The translations under genes were made by a program, and so were the position numbers. Below are positions 24,065 through 35,580 of a DNA stretch of 64,000 bases, in pieces. The first letter of the stretch is position 1, and every line of letters begins with the position of its first letter. Location: the NCBI GenBank assembly GCA_904066235.2, contig CAJFCV020000003.1:3906001-3970000 (forward strand), written 5' to 3'. A model generated the notes under the pieces. That model was not told the origin of the DNA and searched no databases. It worked only from the letters and a program-made list of their open reading frames with translations. This DNA comes from Bursaphelenchus xylophilus (lineage: Eukaryota > Nematoda > Chromadorea > Rhabditida > Aphelenchoididae).

Positions 24065-25608
24065 GGGGGACAAGGGCGGATTTTTTTGAAAGGTTTGTTT
24101 AAATATATAGTTTGTGAAAAACTCGCACCTTGGAGTAAGATAAACCAGCCGTAAGAAGTTCTTTTACATGGGTTATACTTTCTACATACATAAAGACTTC
24201 TACCTACCTTCCGCCTGTTCACAAGTTCGAGTTCTTTCTTACGAGCCTCTTCCTCTTCTTCCTAAACAAACGGTGATTTTTCATAGATATAGATACCTTA
24301 AGGCGTCTCATTAATTCCGGGATCGATGGTCGTTCCTTACGCAGAGATTCTTCTTTTATCGACACATAGTTTTTGATACTTTTCTTACGAATTTTTTGAT
24401 CCGCAGAGACCTAAAAAGCTATGATATGTCGCAGTTAATTTTTTACCTGACTACGAGATACTGTATTCAGGTGTTCGAACAGCAAAAGACGTTGTGGTTT
24501 CTGTGCTTCTGTGCCTTTATTGCGAATACTATAAAGATCACGATCGTTTCTCCTGAGTGGTTCCGAGTTTTCATGGCGATACAAACCTTAAGATAGAAGT
24601 TGCAACGCCCTTCTTAAATCTCTAATCAAAAAACACCTACTTTGTTTTTGAGGAAATAACAATGGGCCCACAAGATTGCCAAATTGTGGCCCTCCTCTTT
24701 GACTCCTTACGATGCCAAATTGTGGCTCTTCCCTTTGACTTCTTACGATACGAGTAGCAGCAAAACCGTGAAGCTCCATGAGATAAGCACAAATAAAGCG
24801 TTGGAAGGTAAAAATTTAGTCGCTAGGATGTGATGGTCGCGTCTTTTTTGGCGCAAGAAGGCTTTTTTTTAACATATCATTCTTTTTACATAGCAATAAA
24901 AATAGATGGAAAAAATCTGCCTTGGCCTTTTACGATATACATTTTTTCGCAAAGCGCTATGCTTGCCCAGGTGCCCTCTTCGGATCCAACAAAATCAGCA
25001 GACAAATTATACATCTCTTAATATTATATAACAAAAAACAAGGTTTCCTAACTAACGTCATTTTGACAGATAAAGTGTTATTCCAAATTGTAAGCCACAA
25101 CCATAAAAAAATTTTTCAAAATTAAAACACGCGGTGAGTAATTGCCTCAAAATTGGGATTTATCCACTCAATAAAAACCAAGGACCAAAACAAAAACAAG
25201 AAGAGTGAATTTGAATATTAGATTCCCTGTTGCACTTCCTCACATAGCAGTGGGTATGACATTCTGTCCCTTTTCCTAATGAGCCCTTAAATTTAGGGCC
25301 AAGAATAAACGAAGAGGGCGGTATATGTTAATTAAAACCTCCTCAAGCTCGCTATTTTCTACTACTCTTAACGTGTGTATTGAATGAGGGAAAATAAGAT
25401 AAGAGTCTGGTACGAAAAAACGTAAAAGGTAAAAGAACTTTTACAGTATTTTCAGAGGCTAGAGCTCAATTCAAAGCGTTGAACAAAGGATTGATGACAA
25501 GGGTAATGCGGCTAGCATATACAACTTACAAAAAATATAGAAAGATCTTGTTTTAGTCACATTCTTGAGATGCTTATCAACAAGCTTTAAAAATTTTATC
25601 CACAATTT
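24065..25608. other. Intergenic, nothing recognised
   Basis: AT-rich sequence with short open frames of no recognisable family and no repeated element identified on either strand. Confidence 0.45.
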
Positions 25609-25859
25609 CAGTGGGGGACCTGATCCAGTGGCAAAAAACGTACCATTTTGCATCCAGGACGCATCAAAAAATGTGGCAAAATACCTCCTCTCCAAGTGAA
25701 AAAAACTCAGATTTCAAAAGCGCGCCCCTCTTGTTGTAAGGAAAAAGCCCTTCAAAACGGAGTTTTTTTCACTTGGAGAGGGAAGCATTTTGCCACATTT
25801 TTGATACTTCCCGGAGGCAAAATGATACGTTTTTTGCCACTGGATCAGGTCTCCCACTG
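25609..25859. mobile_element. MITE family A, copy 3
   Basis: Begins CAGTGGGGGACCTGATCCAG and ends with CTGGATCAGGTCTCCCACTG, followed by TA; the left TA is lost. The 251-bp copy has the most complete terminal repeats of the three (about 45 bp, continuing into TGGCAAAAAACGTA). Confidence 0.87.
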
Positions 25860-26227
25860 TATTTATCAACAACCGTAAAAACTTTTATCCATAATTATAT
25901 GCACTTTTATCGCAAAAGATTGACTTGAAGCGCTTTACACCCAATAATTAAGTTAATTTATGGCAAAACAGGTCGTCTAGCCTGTTTAATTTGCCGTGTT
26001 GGTCGCCTATTTTGACCGTAATGCCCTCTGAATTCGAGGAAATTCAATTCCACTGTCCAACTTTGATTGCACTTTCATAAATTATGCGACATTGTCCGTC
26101 ACTTGGAGGTCGTGGATGTCTTAAAATCGGAATAAATTAACATAAAAACCTCTAAAAACAAACGCCGAATGTCACGTTTTGTCTCTGAAAATACAGTAAT
26201 CATATTCTTGAAGACAAAATTAGACTT

Positions 26228-26584
26228 TCAAATATCGTCTCCGGCCGTTATTCGACTGAAAAAAATCGCTCTATTTTTAGGAAATATCCCCTCTGACATC
26301 TGGTGAAATTGAAAAGTCCCCCTTTCTTCGAAAATCTTGTTGTTTTCAGTGATACAAAGAACGGGAAAGCCGTATTTATTCCGCTGCATAATCAATGTCC
26401 AATCTATCAATGGACGGAAAACAAAGCCCGTCTCAAGTTCTGAACTGCGGATTTTCCATTCCCAATTCTGGTTGCGCAAAAAGAAGGAGGAAAACATCTC
26501 AAATTCGCATAGTAAATCAATTGCTATGGCTGTTTTTCGACTACGCAAAGGAAGATATTCACCCTCAACTGTCAATGAATTCAT
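26228..26584 (-). CDS. Unrecognised open frame, doubtful
   Basis: A single uninterrupted frame of 118 codons, MNSLTVEGEYLPL... to ...SRITAGDDI. No signal peptide, repeat or known motif is seen. It is one of the longer open frames in otherwise non-coding DNA and lacks nearby poly(A) or trans-splice signals. It may be chance or part of a decayed gene. Confidence 0.2.
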   Translation of the reverse strand: MNSLTVEGEYLPLRSRKTAIAIDLLCEFEMFSSFFLRNQNWEWKIRSSELETGFVFRPLIDWTLIMQRNKYGFPVLCITENNKIFEERGTFQFHQMSEGIFPKNRAIFFSRITAGDDI

Positions 26585-26988
26585 TTTTCATGCAAAAAAA
26601 TTATATTACAGTAGATAAAAAAATGCAAAAACCAAAAAATTGAAGGTCGAAATAAACTTTTATTGCTCTTTTCGACCACTTATGGGCCAGTCTTCACCTT
26701 CAACCATCAAAAAATTCATTTTCTCATCGCAACTTATATTACACTAGACAAAAAAATGTTTAGAAATCCCAAATTTCAAGCACCCGGCCAACTTTTTTTT
26801 TATTTTTCCGACCACTCACAAACTAAGCCTTTCCCTCAGTCATCAAAAATCCCATCTGTCTACCAAAAATAACTTACACTATGCAAAAGACAACTAAAAA
26901 TTCCAAAATTTCTTATAAAATAAATCATTTACTTTTCCAAAAACAACAAACTCGGTAACCAAATCAAAAAAAACACCAACTTATTAAT

Positions 26989-29027
26989 TTAGGCGACTGC
27001 TGGGATTTCATCAACAATTTTTTTGACATCTCGGAGCTTGAGGATGTACTTGATGTAATGTTCTGTGATTCTTCTGTCCACTTTCGACTCCGCGACTACA
27101 ATCATTCCATTGTCAACGAAGAAGTCGAGGTCCAGGACAGTATCATCATCATCGGGATCTTTCTGCTCGGCTCTTTCTCTCGTATCTTTTCCAAGTTCAT
27201 TGACGATCAACTAAAACAATATAAAATTATTTTTCAACATAAAACTAAACTCCAAAATCTCTCAAGTTCTAATCCAACGCACCTTGAAGGTCAATAGTTT
27301 TCCCACAAATGTATCCAGTTCAGATTCTCCAATGTCCATGAACGATGCCAATTTAGCGACTGGAAGTGAGGTGTACAATTTCAAGTATCCTCGAAGAACA
27401 GGCAAACAAATTTGTGACTCAATTCCCTCCAGGAAAACATTACACTGCCGGATCAACGGTTCCGAAGCCACATTGGATCCATCGAAGACGGTGGTTGTCG
27501 GAGACAGAGTCTTCGGAGCTCCTTGCATAAAACAATGTCGGAATTCGTCGATTTCTCTAAAAGATGACGACGAAACATTGTAAAATACTCATTCAATAGT
27601 TGATCCATCTAAATACAAAAAACAAACAAGAGAAAAACCTTACCCATTAGACATTCTGAGGACTCTCTCTCCCAGCCGGTCCATCAATTGAGTTTGAATC
27701 GCCTCATCGATGCGTTGTGGTTGAAGACACAGGCAGATGGCCAACAAATAATACAATTGCTCGTGGGTTTTGGCAATCTAAAATAAACATCAATTTTAGC
27801 TTTTTCAATCAAAAATTATATTACACATGCCAAGTACACCATAAAAACAAACAAAAAAATGTCTGTTTTAACACTCAAAACTTACAACATCGTATTTGGT
27901 TGGCTTCTTAGCATTCTGCTGCTGTCCTTGAGGTTGGAGGTTTTGAGTTCGCTGGATGTAAAGCAAACAATTGACGAAGATCTTGGTAGCCTCTCCATAA
28001 TTTCTCATCATCATGTGGGAGAATCCAACAAAGTAATGGAGAGTCACAAAGCATGATGGAACGGCGTTGTAGAGACCCTAAAAATTAAAAAAGAATTGAA
28101 ATTGGACTCACCTTTGGATCGAACTCCAAATTCTCCACAGTTCTCAGAGCTTGATGATAATCTCCAAGGAGCACATGCATTCTCAACAACCCAATCAGAG
28201 CAAAGTATCCCAGCTTGAAGTACAACGGGGAGCGGCCAAATTCATCAGCAACATCATCGGGATTACCTAAAAATTAAATAAAAAATCATAAAAAATATCA
28301 AAAAGTGTGCTTACGTCCTTCCCGAATAGCCTTCAGCTGCTCATTAACCTGTGATTTGTCCAAGAGAGAGTAGAGAATGTTGAGAACTGGATAGATATTC
28401 CACACGTTCTCTAATTCTTCAAACTCCAACATCTCTTCATTATCATCGGCAGTTCTCTTCGTAGGGTTGGTACGGTACAAGCAGAAAGCTTGGAATTGAT
28501 AGACGAACTCATCAATGATATTCCACAACCAAACATTTGGGAGGATAATATCCGTTGGTTGTTCTTTTCCACAAAGAAGTTCAGAAAAGAGCTCCTGATA
28601 GTTAAGATAAGATTCGTAGCGATGTTGGAGCGATGGTCCACGGCGAGAACGTTGGTAGAGATCGCGGTAGTAGAGCTCCTTGTAAAGGACGATGAAAAGA
28701 TGGTCTAAACGTTGAAATAATGGAATAAAAAGACTTACCGAAGCTGTTGGTATCTTCTAATTTCTTGGCATCCGGCCAGCTTCTTTCAGAGAAAAACCGG
28801 TCCGACTGTTCTCCGAAAAAGTGCTTGTACAGTTCGTAGACTTCATCCACTTGTTTTTCCTGGATAATTCGATGCAAATAGATCAAGAAATGCAAGACGT
28901 CCTCTTGGATATCTAAAGTAATATCCTTAGAGTATAAAAATCTAAAATCATAAACAAAAAAATCATAAAACCACCTACCATGAGGGTTGCTGACCACAAG
29001 CTCATCAGAGCTATTTTCGGACTCCAT
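26989..29027 (-). CDS. eif-3.L: Eukaryotic translation initiation factor 3 subunit L
   Basis: eIF3L is a core PCI-type subunit of the eIF3 complex, which recruits the 43S pre-initiation complex to mRNA. Eight exons join in phase: 29027-28979, 28912-28739, 28704-28315, 28266-28112, 28077-27886, 27777-27644, 27556-27283 and 27210-26989, giving 529 residues, a normal family length. Recognisable blocks include FLIYLHRIIQEK near the N-terminus, SYLNYQELFSELL, IWN-type MWNIIDEFVYQFQAF, LGYFALIGLLRMHVLLGDY, VTLHYFVGFSHMMMRNY, and the PCI-like end LKLYTSLPVAKLASFMDIGE. All seven acceptors end in TAG rather than CAG. A TTTTAG acceptor 18 nt before the ATG (exon would begin at 29045) looks like a spliced-leader site. 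The upstream neighbour on the same strand ends 588 nt away, too far for a typical nematode operon. Confidence 0.93.
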
Positions 29028-29614
29028 TTTTTCCGGTTTGGCGACCTAAAATTGGATATTACACATGATCGAAAATGTAAAATAGAAAAATCTCATTCTC
29101 GCAAATCCTAGAAGAATAAACTCATAATAAAACGCTTGTATATACGTTTGAAAAAGACATCTTCCACTTGTTGGCCAGAATTTCCTCTTTTTTACCCATC
29201 TCTGGCTTTCCGTTAAAGTGGGCGTTTGTTTTCGTGGTGGGACTCAAGTTGAGAGTTGACGTTGAGGAAAATTTGAATATTTTAGTTGGTTTTGACTTTG
29301 AAATTTGAGATTCAGATGACAAAAAAACTTTTTGTGGTTTAGTTTGTCTATTAGTCAATAAAAGAGATTTTTTTTGTTATATTTTCATTAAAGATGTTAT
29401 CCATGATAATTTTTCCGCTTCGCTGTCGACAGTCTGTTTCAATGTGAAGAAATCGATGAAATTTATGAAAGCAGGCAAAATTTATGCAATTCTAAAGCCA
29501 ATAACACAATAAATTTCAAGTTTATGATAAGATTATAACCGTATTAATTGAGAATATAGGAAATAATTGGTATTTCTTGCAAAAAAAAATTGTTTCTAAA
29601 ATCACAGCTCCACT

Positions 29615-32600
29615 CTAAAGTTCATCGTGTTTAGGCTTCAACGCGGGGTAGACGTTCTCGACGAACCAGCTGAACGGTTTGCACTCCAACTTCTCCTTGA
29701 GGGCCAGGCGTTCACTCAAATCTCCGGCGTCCAGTCGAGCGGCGCTTCTTCTGGCCTTGAAATAGTCTTTTTCGTGGTCTCCCAGCCAAACTTTGGCGAT
29801 TCGCAGGGTGTTCAGGGCATTCGTGTCGACTCCAGGCTTGGTTTTGTATGGGCGACGCATACGGAAGACGTGGCCGACTCGACTGCACGGGGCGATTTTT
29901 ACCTTTCCACCGCAAAGCCAGGCCTGAAAATTGGGAAATTTTAGAGGGAAAGGGGGCGAAATAAGGATCGATTTGGATTTTAATCACTTTCTAGGGCGTT
30001 ATAGTCAATCTACTGTAGATAAAATGGGAAAAAATCAAGAATTATGACATTTTTTAGCGAATTTTGATGAAAAAGACCTTGTTTTTGGCTAAAATCTCAA
30101 AAATATCTTTGGAAATCGACTTTTATGGACTGATTCCTTTGTCTCAAGGCCTGATACTTATTCTTCTGTCCCTATACTTCATTGCCATACTATCTTTACT
30201 AAAATTTCAACTAAAAATCTATGATATTTTAGCCATTTTCAAACCCCGACATCGCTCCAAAAACCTCTGATAACTCACTCTAATCGAGATCTCAATGTTC
30301 TCTCCGCCCCAGATCTCCATTCCCATGTCGAATTCTCCCAATTCCTTGAAGAATTCCCGGTCCACGGCCATCAATCCGCCGGAGAGGGCGGGCGAATCGA
30401 ACGGCTTCACGTTGTGTTCCTCGGTGTCGAAGTAGGACCAGTCAAAGTATTCCCATTTGAAGTTCAACGCCCAATCGAACCCTCCTTTCGCTACCATGCT
30501 CTGCTCGTAGGCAAAGTTTTGAGGGTTGATGAGGTCGACAATTGGGGCGACAACACTGGAAAAATGATGATTTTTTTGGGTTTTTGGTGTTTTCTTGTAT
30601 TTTTTTAGGGAATTTGAGGAAAAAAGTGGTCTAGAATTATAAAAAAGGTACTAAAAATATATTTCCTATGTTATAATTTTAATTTTGGGCAAGAAATAAG
30701 CCCTTGACATTATAAATTATATTATCCATGACCAAACATTGAGTCCCAAAATTTTTACTCTCAAATTTTCTGGAAGTTTAGTAAATATGTTTTAGATAGA
30801 CCATAATTAAACTCTTCAAAATTTCAGCACTTTCTTTGCAAGCAGAAAAAAGATATTCACAATTTTCTTTGCGAAAGACCATGGCCAAGACCGGTTGTGT
30901 CCCAAAAGTACAGAATGCCGTGCATGGGAAATGAGGAGAGTTGGCTGCAAATTGGCAAAGTGCCTTAAAAACGCCTTAAAAAGTTTTATTCTCAATTTCT
31001 GCCTCCTTTTCTGCCCTTGACTCATTTTTAAAATCTTTTTTTGCTACTGTAATTTAAAAATTTTTCGAGAGAGTACGTAAAATGAGGAGAGTCGGCCAGA
31101 CAAAGAAACTTCTTTTGCTTATAACTGTTTGAATTTCTGTGGGAAAAAGTTGATTTTTTGAGGAAATAGTGTACTCCTCAGTTGAAACAGACGCTGATCT
31201 TTTGAAGATTAAAATCGGAAAAAAAGTTGCGGATTTTTTCAAAATTTTAGTCAAAAAAATCCGGGGATTTTTAAATTGCGTGTAAAAAATCTTGCAAATT
31301 TTTGGAAAAATTAACATTCTTATTTTGGGCTAACAGAGGAAGTACTCCAAGTGCGACGCTCAGATTTTGATGAAACTTGGCACAAATTTAGAATAAGTTT
31401 ATCTAAGGTATATGCGAAAATCCTAGCTCGCGCTTTGCAGAAACAACCGAGATTTTTAGATCGAAAGTCGGCCAAAATTTAGGACTTTTTGCCGAATTTC
31501 GGCACAAAAAGTTTCACGCCTATTTCAACCGTAAAGGATAATGTTTCTACAAAAAAATAAATTTTTTCCGCATAAAACTGCCAAAGTTATTGCCAAAAAG
31601 CGTTTTTCTCTCTGACCGCTCTCCACGATTAGCGTGCTCTCTCGGCGGCATAAATCGTCCGATATCTCGGCGGCGCCTGCAAAGCGCGAGCTAAAACTTT
31701 CAGGAATTGATATTTAGTCTATTCCCGACGTGTGTGCAAAATTTAAAGAAAATCTGAGCGTCGCACTTAGAGTACTTCCCCTGTAAGTTCTATGTATTAA
31801 AATTTGAGGGGAAAAAATCTTACGTCTTCCTGTCCTCCTGGATGACCTTGATCAACGGCTCCAACCATCTGTGATTCACCTCGCAATGCGAATCCAGGAC
31901 AACAATAATATCTCCGCTCGCTTCTCTGGCGGCCAAAGTCTTGGCCCGGATCAATCCCTGTCTCTCCTTGGCCGACACGAATTTAACCTTTTTCCAGCCA
32001 TGGGACTCGGCGTACTCTTTGAGCGGCTCTTCGATGCTCAAATGGGACTCGGAATAGTCGTCGTACAAGATGATTTCGTGCAGTAATTTCTCTGGAGTCC
32101 GATCGAAGATTCCGTTGATCATTCGGACCAGAACGGAGAACGCCTCGTTGTGGTAGATGATGATAATGGAGGCGGTTTTGTGGAGATCGGAGTAATCGAT
32201 TTTGTCGCAGCTGAAAAAAGAGGGTAAAATACGACAGACCATACACAGTAATTTTCTAAAATCGAAAAAATATTTTGGTGCGACTTTTATTTTTATTTTT
32301 TTTTGAATTTTCGAGTTCATTTTCGAGACAGCACGTAAAATGAGGAGATTCGATCAGATGAAAAATGTTTTTCGCTTGCAGCTCTCTGAATTTCTATCAA
32401 AAAAAAGTTTGTTTTTTGTAGGAAAATTATAGTCATCATTTATGACAGACCACAACTTTTTCAAAGCCGGATTTTTGTTTCGTTCCTGTCTTACAATCTC
32501 TAATCTTTGCAAAAAAATCGGAGCCCCAATCGAATACAATTCTAGCCAAAAAATGGCTTAAATGCTTTCTTTTACATCTTTAGCTGGCGCCAAGCATAGA

Positions 32601-33248
32601 TTTGCCAGAACTAATTTTAATTGTTGAGCAGTAAATTTGGCTTACAGTAGGCCGCGGCCGGTTCTCTTTGGCCTAGGGCTTTTCATATCAGCCTGTCGGG
32701 AAAATAATGAGCGCTCTGTCGCATGGAAAATCGCATCGCTGAAGTGAAATGACTTTGCCGCGACACAATTTGTTTTCTCGGCGGCGATGCGATTTTCGAT
32801 GCAGCAGAGCGCTCATTATTTTCCCGACGGATTGATAGCTCATTTTTAAAAGTGATTAAATCGCTTTTCAACTTTGTCAAATTAACTTGTAGTTACATGT
32901 GATTGCAGAAAAAGAAATTTCATGAGCTGAACCGTTGCCTACTTTCTTTGAACTGAAATCCTACAGACAATTCCTCACTTACAGCTCATTATAAGTCTTG
33001 GGGACATCCCTCTTTGGCCCAATCTTGTCGCTGGTCAAAACATTGAAACTGTATGCATTTACTCCCTCCTCGTAGTACTTGTAATGCTTGTGTTCGTTGT
33101 TCAGTTTGTGCTCAGTGACATTGCAATTACTGCGATCCAATTCGTCCCATTCCTTCGTCTTCCGCAGGGGATTTATGTGCTCACATTCCGGCTTTTCATC
33201 GGCTACAACGGCCGCTAGGAAAGCGGCGAACAATAAAGCGTATCGCAT
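29615..33248 (-). CDS. Polypeptide N-acetylgalactosaminyltransferase, lectin-less, with HDEL terminus
   Basis: GT27 enzymes start mucin-type O-glycosylation by moving GalNAc from UDP-GalNAc to Ser/Thr. Four exons join in phase (33248-32983, 32210-31824, 30555-30279, 29923-29615) to give 412 residues. Catalytic marks are complete: [20 protein letters not shown] (about 109-128), the metal-binding DSH (195-197), [11 protein letters not shown] (300-310) and SRVGH (324-328). Two things are odd. The N-terminus [20 protein letters not shown] looks like a cleavable signal peptide rather than a type II anchor. The protein then stops right after the catalytic domain with ...KPKHDEL, so the usual C-terminal ricin-type lectin domain is absent and an ER-retrieval signal takes its place. 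No lectin exon is visible in the 588 nt to the next gene. C. elegans GLY-8 is, as far as I recall, similarly short, but orthology is not shown here. A TTTTCAG acceptor lies 15 nt before the ATG. Confidence 0.9.
31060..31316. repeat. Repeat family F, copy 1
   Basis: About 255 bp in intron 2 of the GalNAc-transferase. It shares long stretches with 33477-33745, such as GAGAGAGTACGTAAAATGA, GTCGGCCAGACAAAGAAAC and AAATTGCGTGTAAAAAATCT. Confidence 0.75.
31334..31783. mobile_element. Family D inverted-repeat element, intact copy
   Basis: Begins CAGAGGAAGTACTCCAAGTG and ends with CACTTAGAGTACTTCCCCTG, inverted repeats of about 35 bp that include GCGACGCTCAGATTTT. The length is 450 bp and it is followed by TA. 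It lies in GalNAc-transferase intron 2. It preserves the empty site of the mariner found in the other copy at 4012-5338. Confidence 0.82.
32317..32450. repeat. Repeat family F, partial copy
   Basis: A diverged partial copy in GalNAc-transferase intron 1, recognisable by CGTAAAATGAGGAGATTCG and the following AAAAATG...TTGCAGCTCTCTGAATTTCT. Confidence 0.5.
32686..32837. mobile_element. MITE family C, copy 2
   Basis: Begins TATCAGCCTGTCGGGAAAAT and ends ATTATTTTCCCGACGGATTG ATA. The inverted repeats extend inward (AATGAGCGCTCTGTCGCAT / ATGCAGCAGAGCGCTCATT). About 150 bp, inside GalNAc-transferase intron 1. Confidence 0.82.
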
Positions 33249-33476
33249 GAGAGTTAGAGCCCGCTGAAAATGGTAACAATCTTAGTCTATCGTAGAAGAA
33301 GTCATAAAATTTTATGAAAAAGGTGAAAAAAAGAAGAAAATTTGAAAAAAATTAAGTTTTTCAGGGGTAGTCTAGGTTCGATTTTCTTCAAAATTTCTTC
33401 TATATACTCTTTATAGCCCTCTTCTTAATCGCTGAAAATTTCAGCTCTCTCTTATTACGCGCAGCCGAGATATTGC

Positions 33477-33745
33477 GCAATTTTTTCGAGAGAGTACGTA
33501 AAATGAAGAGAGTCGGCCAGACAAAGAAACGTTTTTTGCTTGTAACTCTTTGAATTTCTTTGGGAAAAAGTTGATTTTTTGTGGAAATAGTATACTCCTC
33601 AGTTGAAACAGATATTGATTTTTTGAAGGTTAAAATCAGAAAAAAAAATTTCGAATTTTTAAAAAATTTTAGTCAAAAAATTTCGGGGTTTTTAAAATTG
33701 CGTGTAAAAAATCTTGGAAATTGTTTGAAAAATTGCGTTTTTATT
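33477..33745. repeat. Repeat family F, copy 2
   Basis: About 265 bp immediately upstream of the GalNAc-transferase gene, same orientation and close similarity to the copy at 31060-31316. Shorter, inverted relatives of its core GAGAGAGTAC...ATGAGGAGAG are visible near 13270 and 14370. Confidence 0.72.
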
Positions 33746-34264
33746 TTTGGCCAAATTTTATCAAAATTTGAGGGCAATTTTCCGATCAAATTTTGAAAAA
33801 CCGCTCAAAAAATGGGTTCAAACCCAAGTTTCAATTGAAAACAAACAAAGTTCCCCCATTTTTATACCCAAACCCTTTTCAATTGGTCTGTAACCAGCCC
33901 CCACACCTTTTACAACACCTTTTTCGAAAAACTAACCCCAAAAGAATGGACTGTAAACTCTCGCAAGATCTCAGTGGACGCGCGGAGAGTTTTGAGAAAA
34001 ACAAAAAATTGATTGGGCTTTCTCAAGGCCCTTTCCTTCAAGGTAACCTCATTCGTTGCGTCTTATATGCGACGCTTTTTTGGGGGGAAACGTCGAAAAA
34101 AAGACGTCGCGTTGGAAGGTTCGCGCGATTCCAGAAGAATCTCAAGGAACTGGTGGACGAATAACAGATTGTAATTACACGTCAGCGTAACCAGGAAATT
34201 ACTTAAAATTTTTTTTTTAATTCCTTTTTAAAGTAAAAAAAAGTAATGCAAAAAAATTTTTTTT

Positions 34265-35234
34265 GCACAGTGCAAAAATAAGTCATCATTTTTGCTGACT
34301 GCACTGTGCAAAAAACAAACCATTTCCTTTTCACTGCACCGTGCAAAATGTCAAAATTAAAAATTCAGATGCACGGTGCAAAAAACAAAAGCACCTTCTC
34401 TTCATTGCACTGTGCAAAAACACAGTCAATTGCACCGTGCGAAAACAAAAAATCTCATTCTTCACTGCACCGTGCAAAATGTCAAGATCGATAAAACAGA
34501 CGCACGGTGCAAAAAACAAAACATTTCCTTTTCGCTGCACAGTGCAAGAAAAGAGCCCATTGCACTGTGCAAAAAAAAAAGAGCTCATCCCTCACCGCAC
34601 CGTGCAAAATGTCAAAATCAATAAAGCAGATGCACGGTGCAAAAACAAAAAGCACTTTCTCTTCATGGCATTGTGCAAAACCCCAGTCAACTGCACCGTG
34701 CGAAAACCAAAAAGCTCATCCCTCATTGCACTGTGCGCCCGCCGCTTTGCAAAAAACATGCGACGAATGTGCACTGTGCAAAATTGAATCCACTTTCACG
34801 TCATTCCACTCGTTATGCGACAAATCAATTGATCGAAATCACTGCACAGTGCAATTGAATCAACGACAAACATCATTGGCGACAAACCCACGACGAATGA
34901 AAAGTTTGAAAGATTGCACAGTGCAAACCACATTTCGGCAAAAAAGTTCAGCGACAACACCATTCTTTCGCGATTTTCCGCTTTTTGTCGCTTGCGGCGG
35001 AATCTTGTCGCTGCGACAATTTGAAGTTTTGATTTTTTTCTGCGACATCGCGGTCCTTGCATTCAACTTGCCGCCAGTTTCAGTGCAACATCGAAAAGCG
35101 ACATGTCGCGACCGCCAAATGTCGCAGAGGTTTTGAGGAAGAACAAGCCGGATGTTTGGTCGCTCGATGAGGTGATTTTGCACAGTGCAAAAGGGAATGA
35201 GTGCAGTGTTGGGAAAAAGTCGGATGCACAGTGC
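34265..35234. repeat. Array of GCACNGTGC palindromes
   Basis: About twenty copies of the 9-nt palindrome GCACNGTGC (N = any base, rare variants such as GCATTGTGC), nearly always followed by AAAA or flanked by T/A. Spacing is mostly 25-50 nt at the left and looser at the right. Within it, 34336-34736 is a tandem repeat of about 131 bp (three units starting at 34336, 34467 and 34597), each with four palindromes. The surrounding sequence to the right is rich in GCGAC words. No coding potential is convincing. Confidence 0.85.
34336..34736. repeat. ~131-bp tandem repeat, about three units
   Basis: Unit starts at 34336, 34467, 34597 and a decayed fourth at 34728. Each unit reads GCACCGTGCAAAATGTCAA, then GCACGGTGCAAAAA, then GCACTGTGC (or variant), then GCACCGTGCGAAAAC or GCACTGTGC. 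Units differ by scattered substitutions. Confidence 0.8.
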
Positions 35235-35429
35235 GGATTCTTGAATTGTTTCGGTTTGCTTTTTGGGTGGTGAGAAAAGGTGGCAGGAACAAAAATTTGG
35301 TGATGTAGGGCTAAGCAAAAGGTAAAATACGCCACGCCCTCCTCGACTTTCTAAACCAGGCAAGAGTTGAATGGATTACAGACCAACCTCTTGTAGCTTT
35401 TGTCCGCTTCTTATAAATTAATGCAATGT

Positions 35430-35580
35430 TATCAGTCTGTCGGGAAAATAATGAGGGCAATGTCGCTGAGCCGATCGCGTCGCTGAAGTGAAAAAAAAAA
35501 TTATGATTTTGCCGTGACACGATTCATTTTTGCAATTTTTGATGGGACGTTGCGCTCATTATTTTCACGACAGACTGATA
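35430..35580. mobile_element. MITE family C, copy 3
   Basis: Begins TATCAGTCTGTCGGGAAAAT and ends ATTATTTTCACGACAGACTG ATA. 151 bp. The interior shares GTCGCTGAAGTGAA with copy 2 and with family B. Confidence 0.82.

Noticed and set aside
26989..33263. Operon of GalNAc-transferase and eIF3L
   Set aside because: Same strand, but about 590 nt separate the stop and the next start, longer than the usual nematode operon gap. Both genes have their own trans-splice-like acceptor, which does not by itself prove an operon.
34341..34787. Long open frames through the palindrome array
   Set aside because: They consist of repeated translations of the GCACNGTGC repeat in several frames and strands, so the repeat explains them.
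34265..35234. CRISPR-like array
   Set aside because: The repeats are only 9 nt, palindromic, irregularly spaced with similar spacers, and the genome is a eukaryote's.
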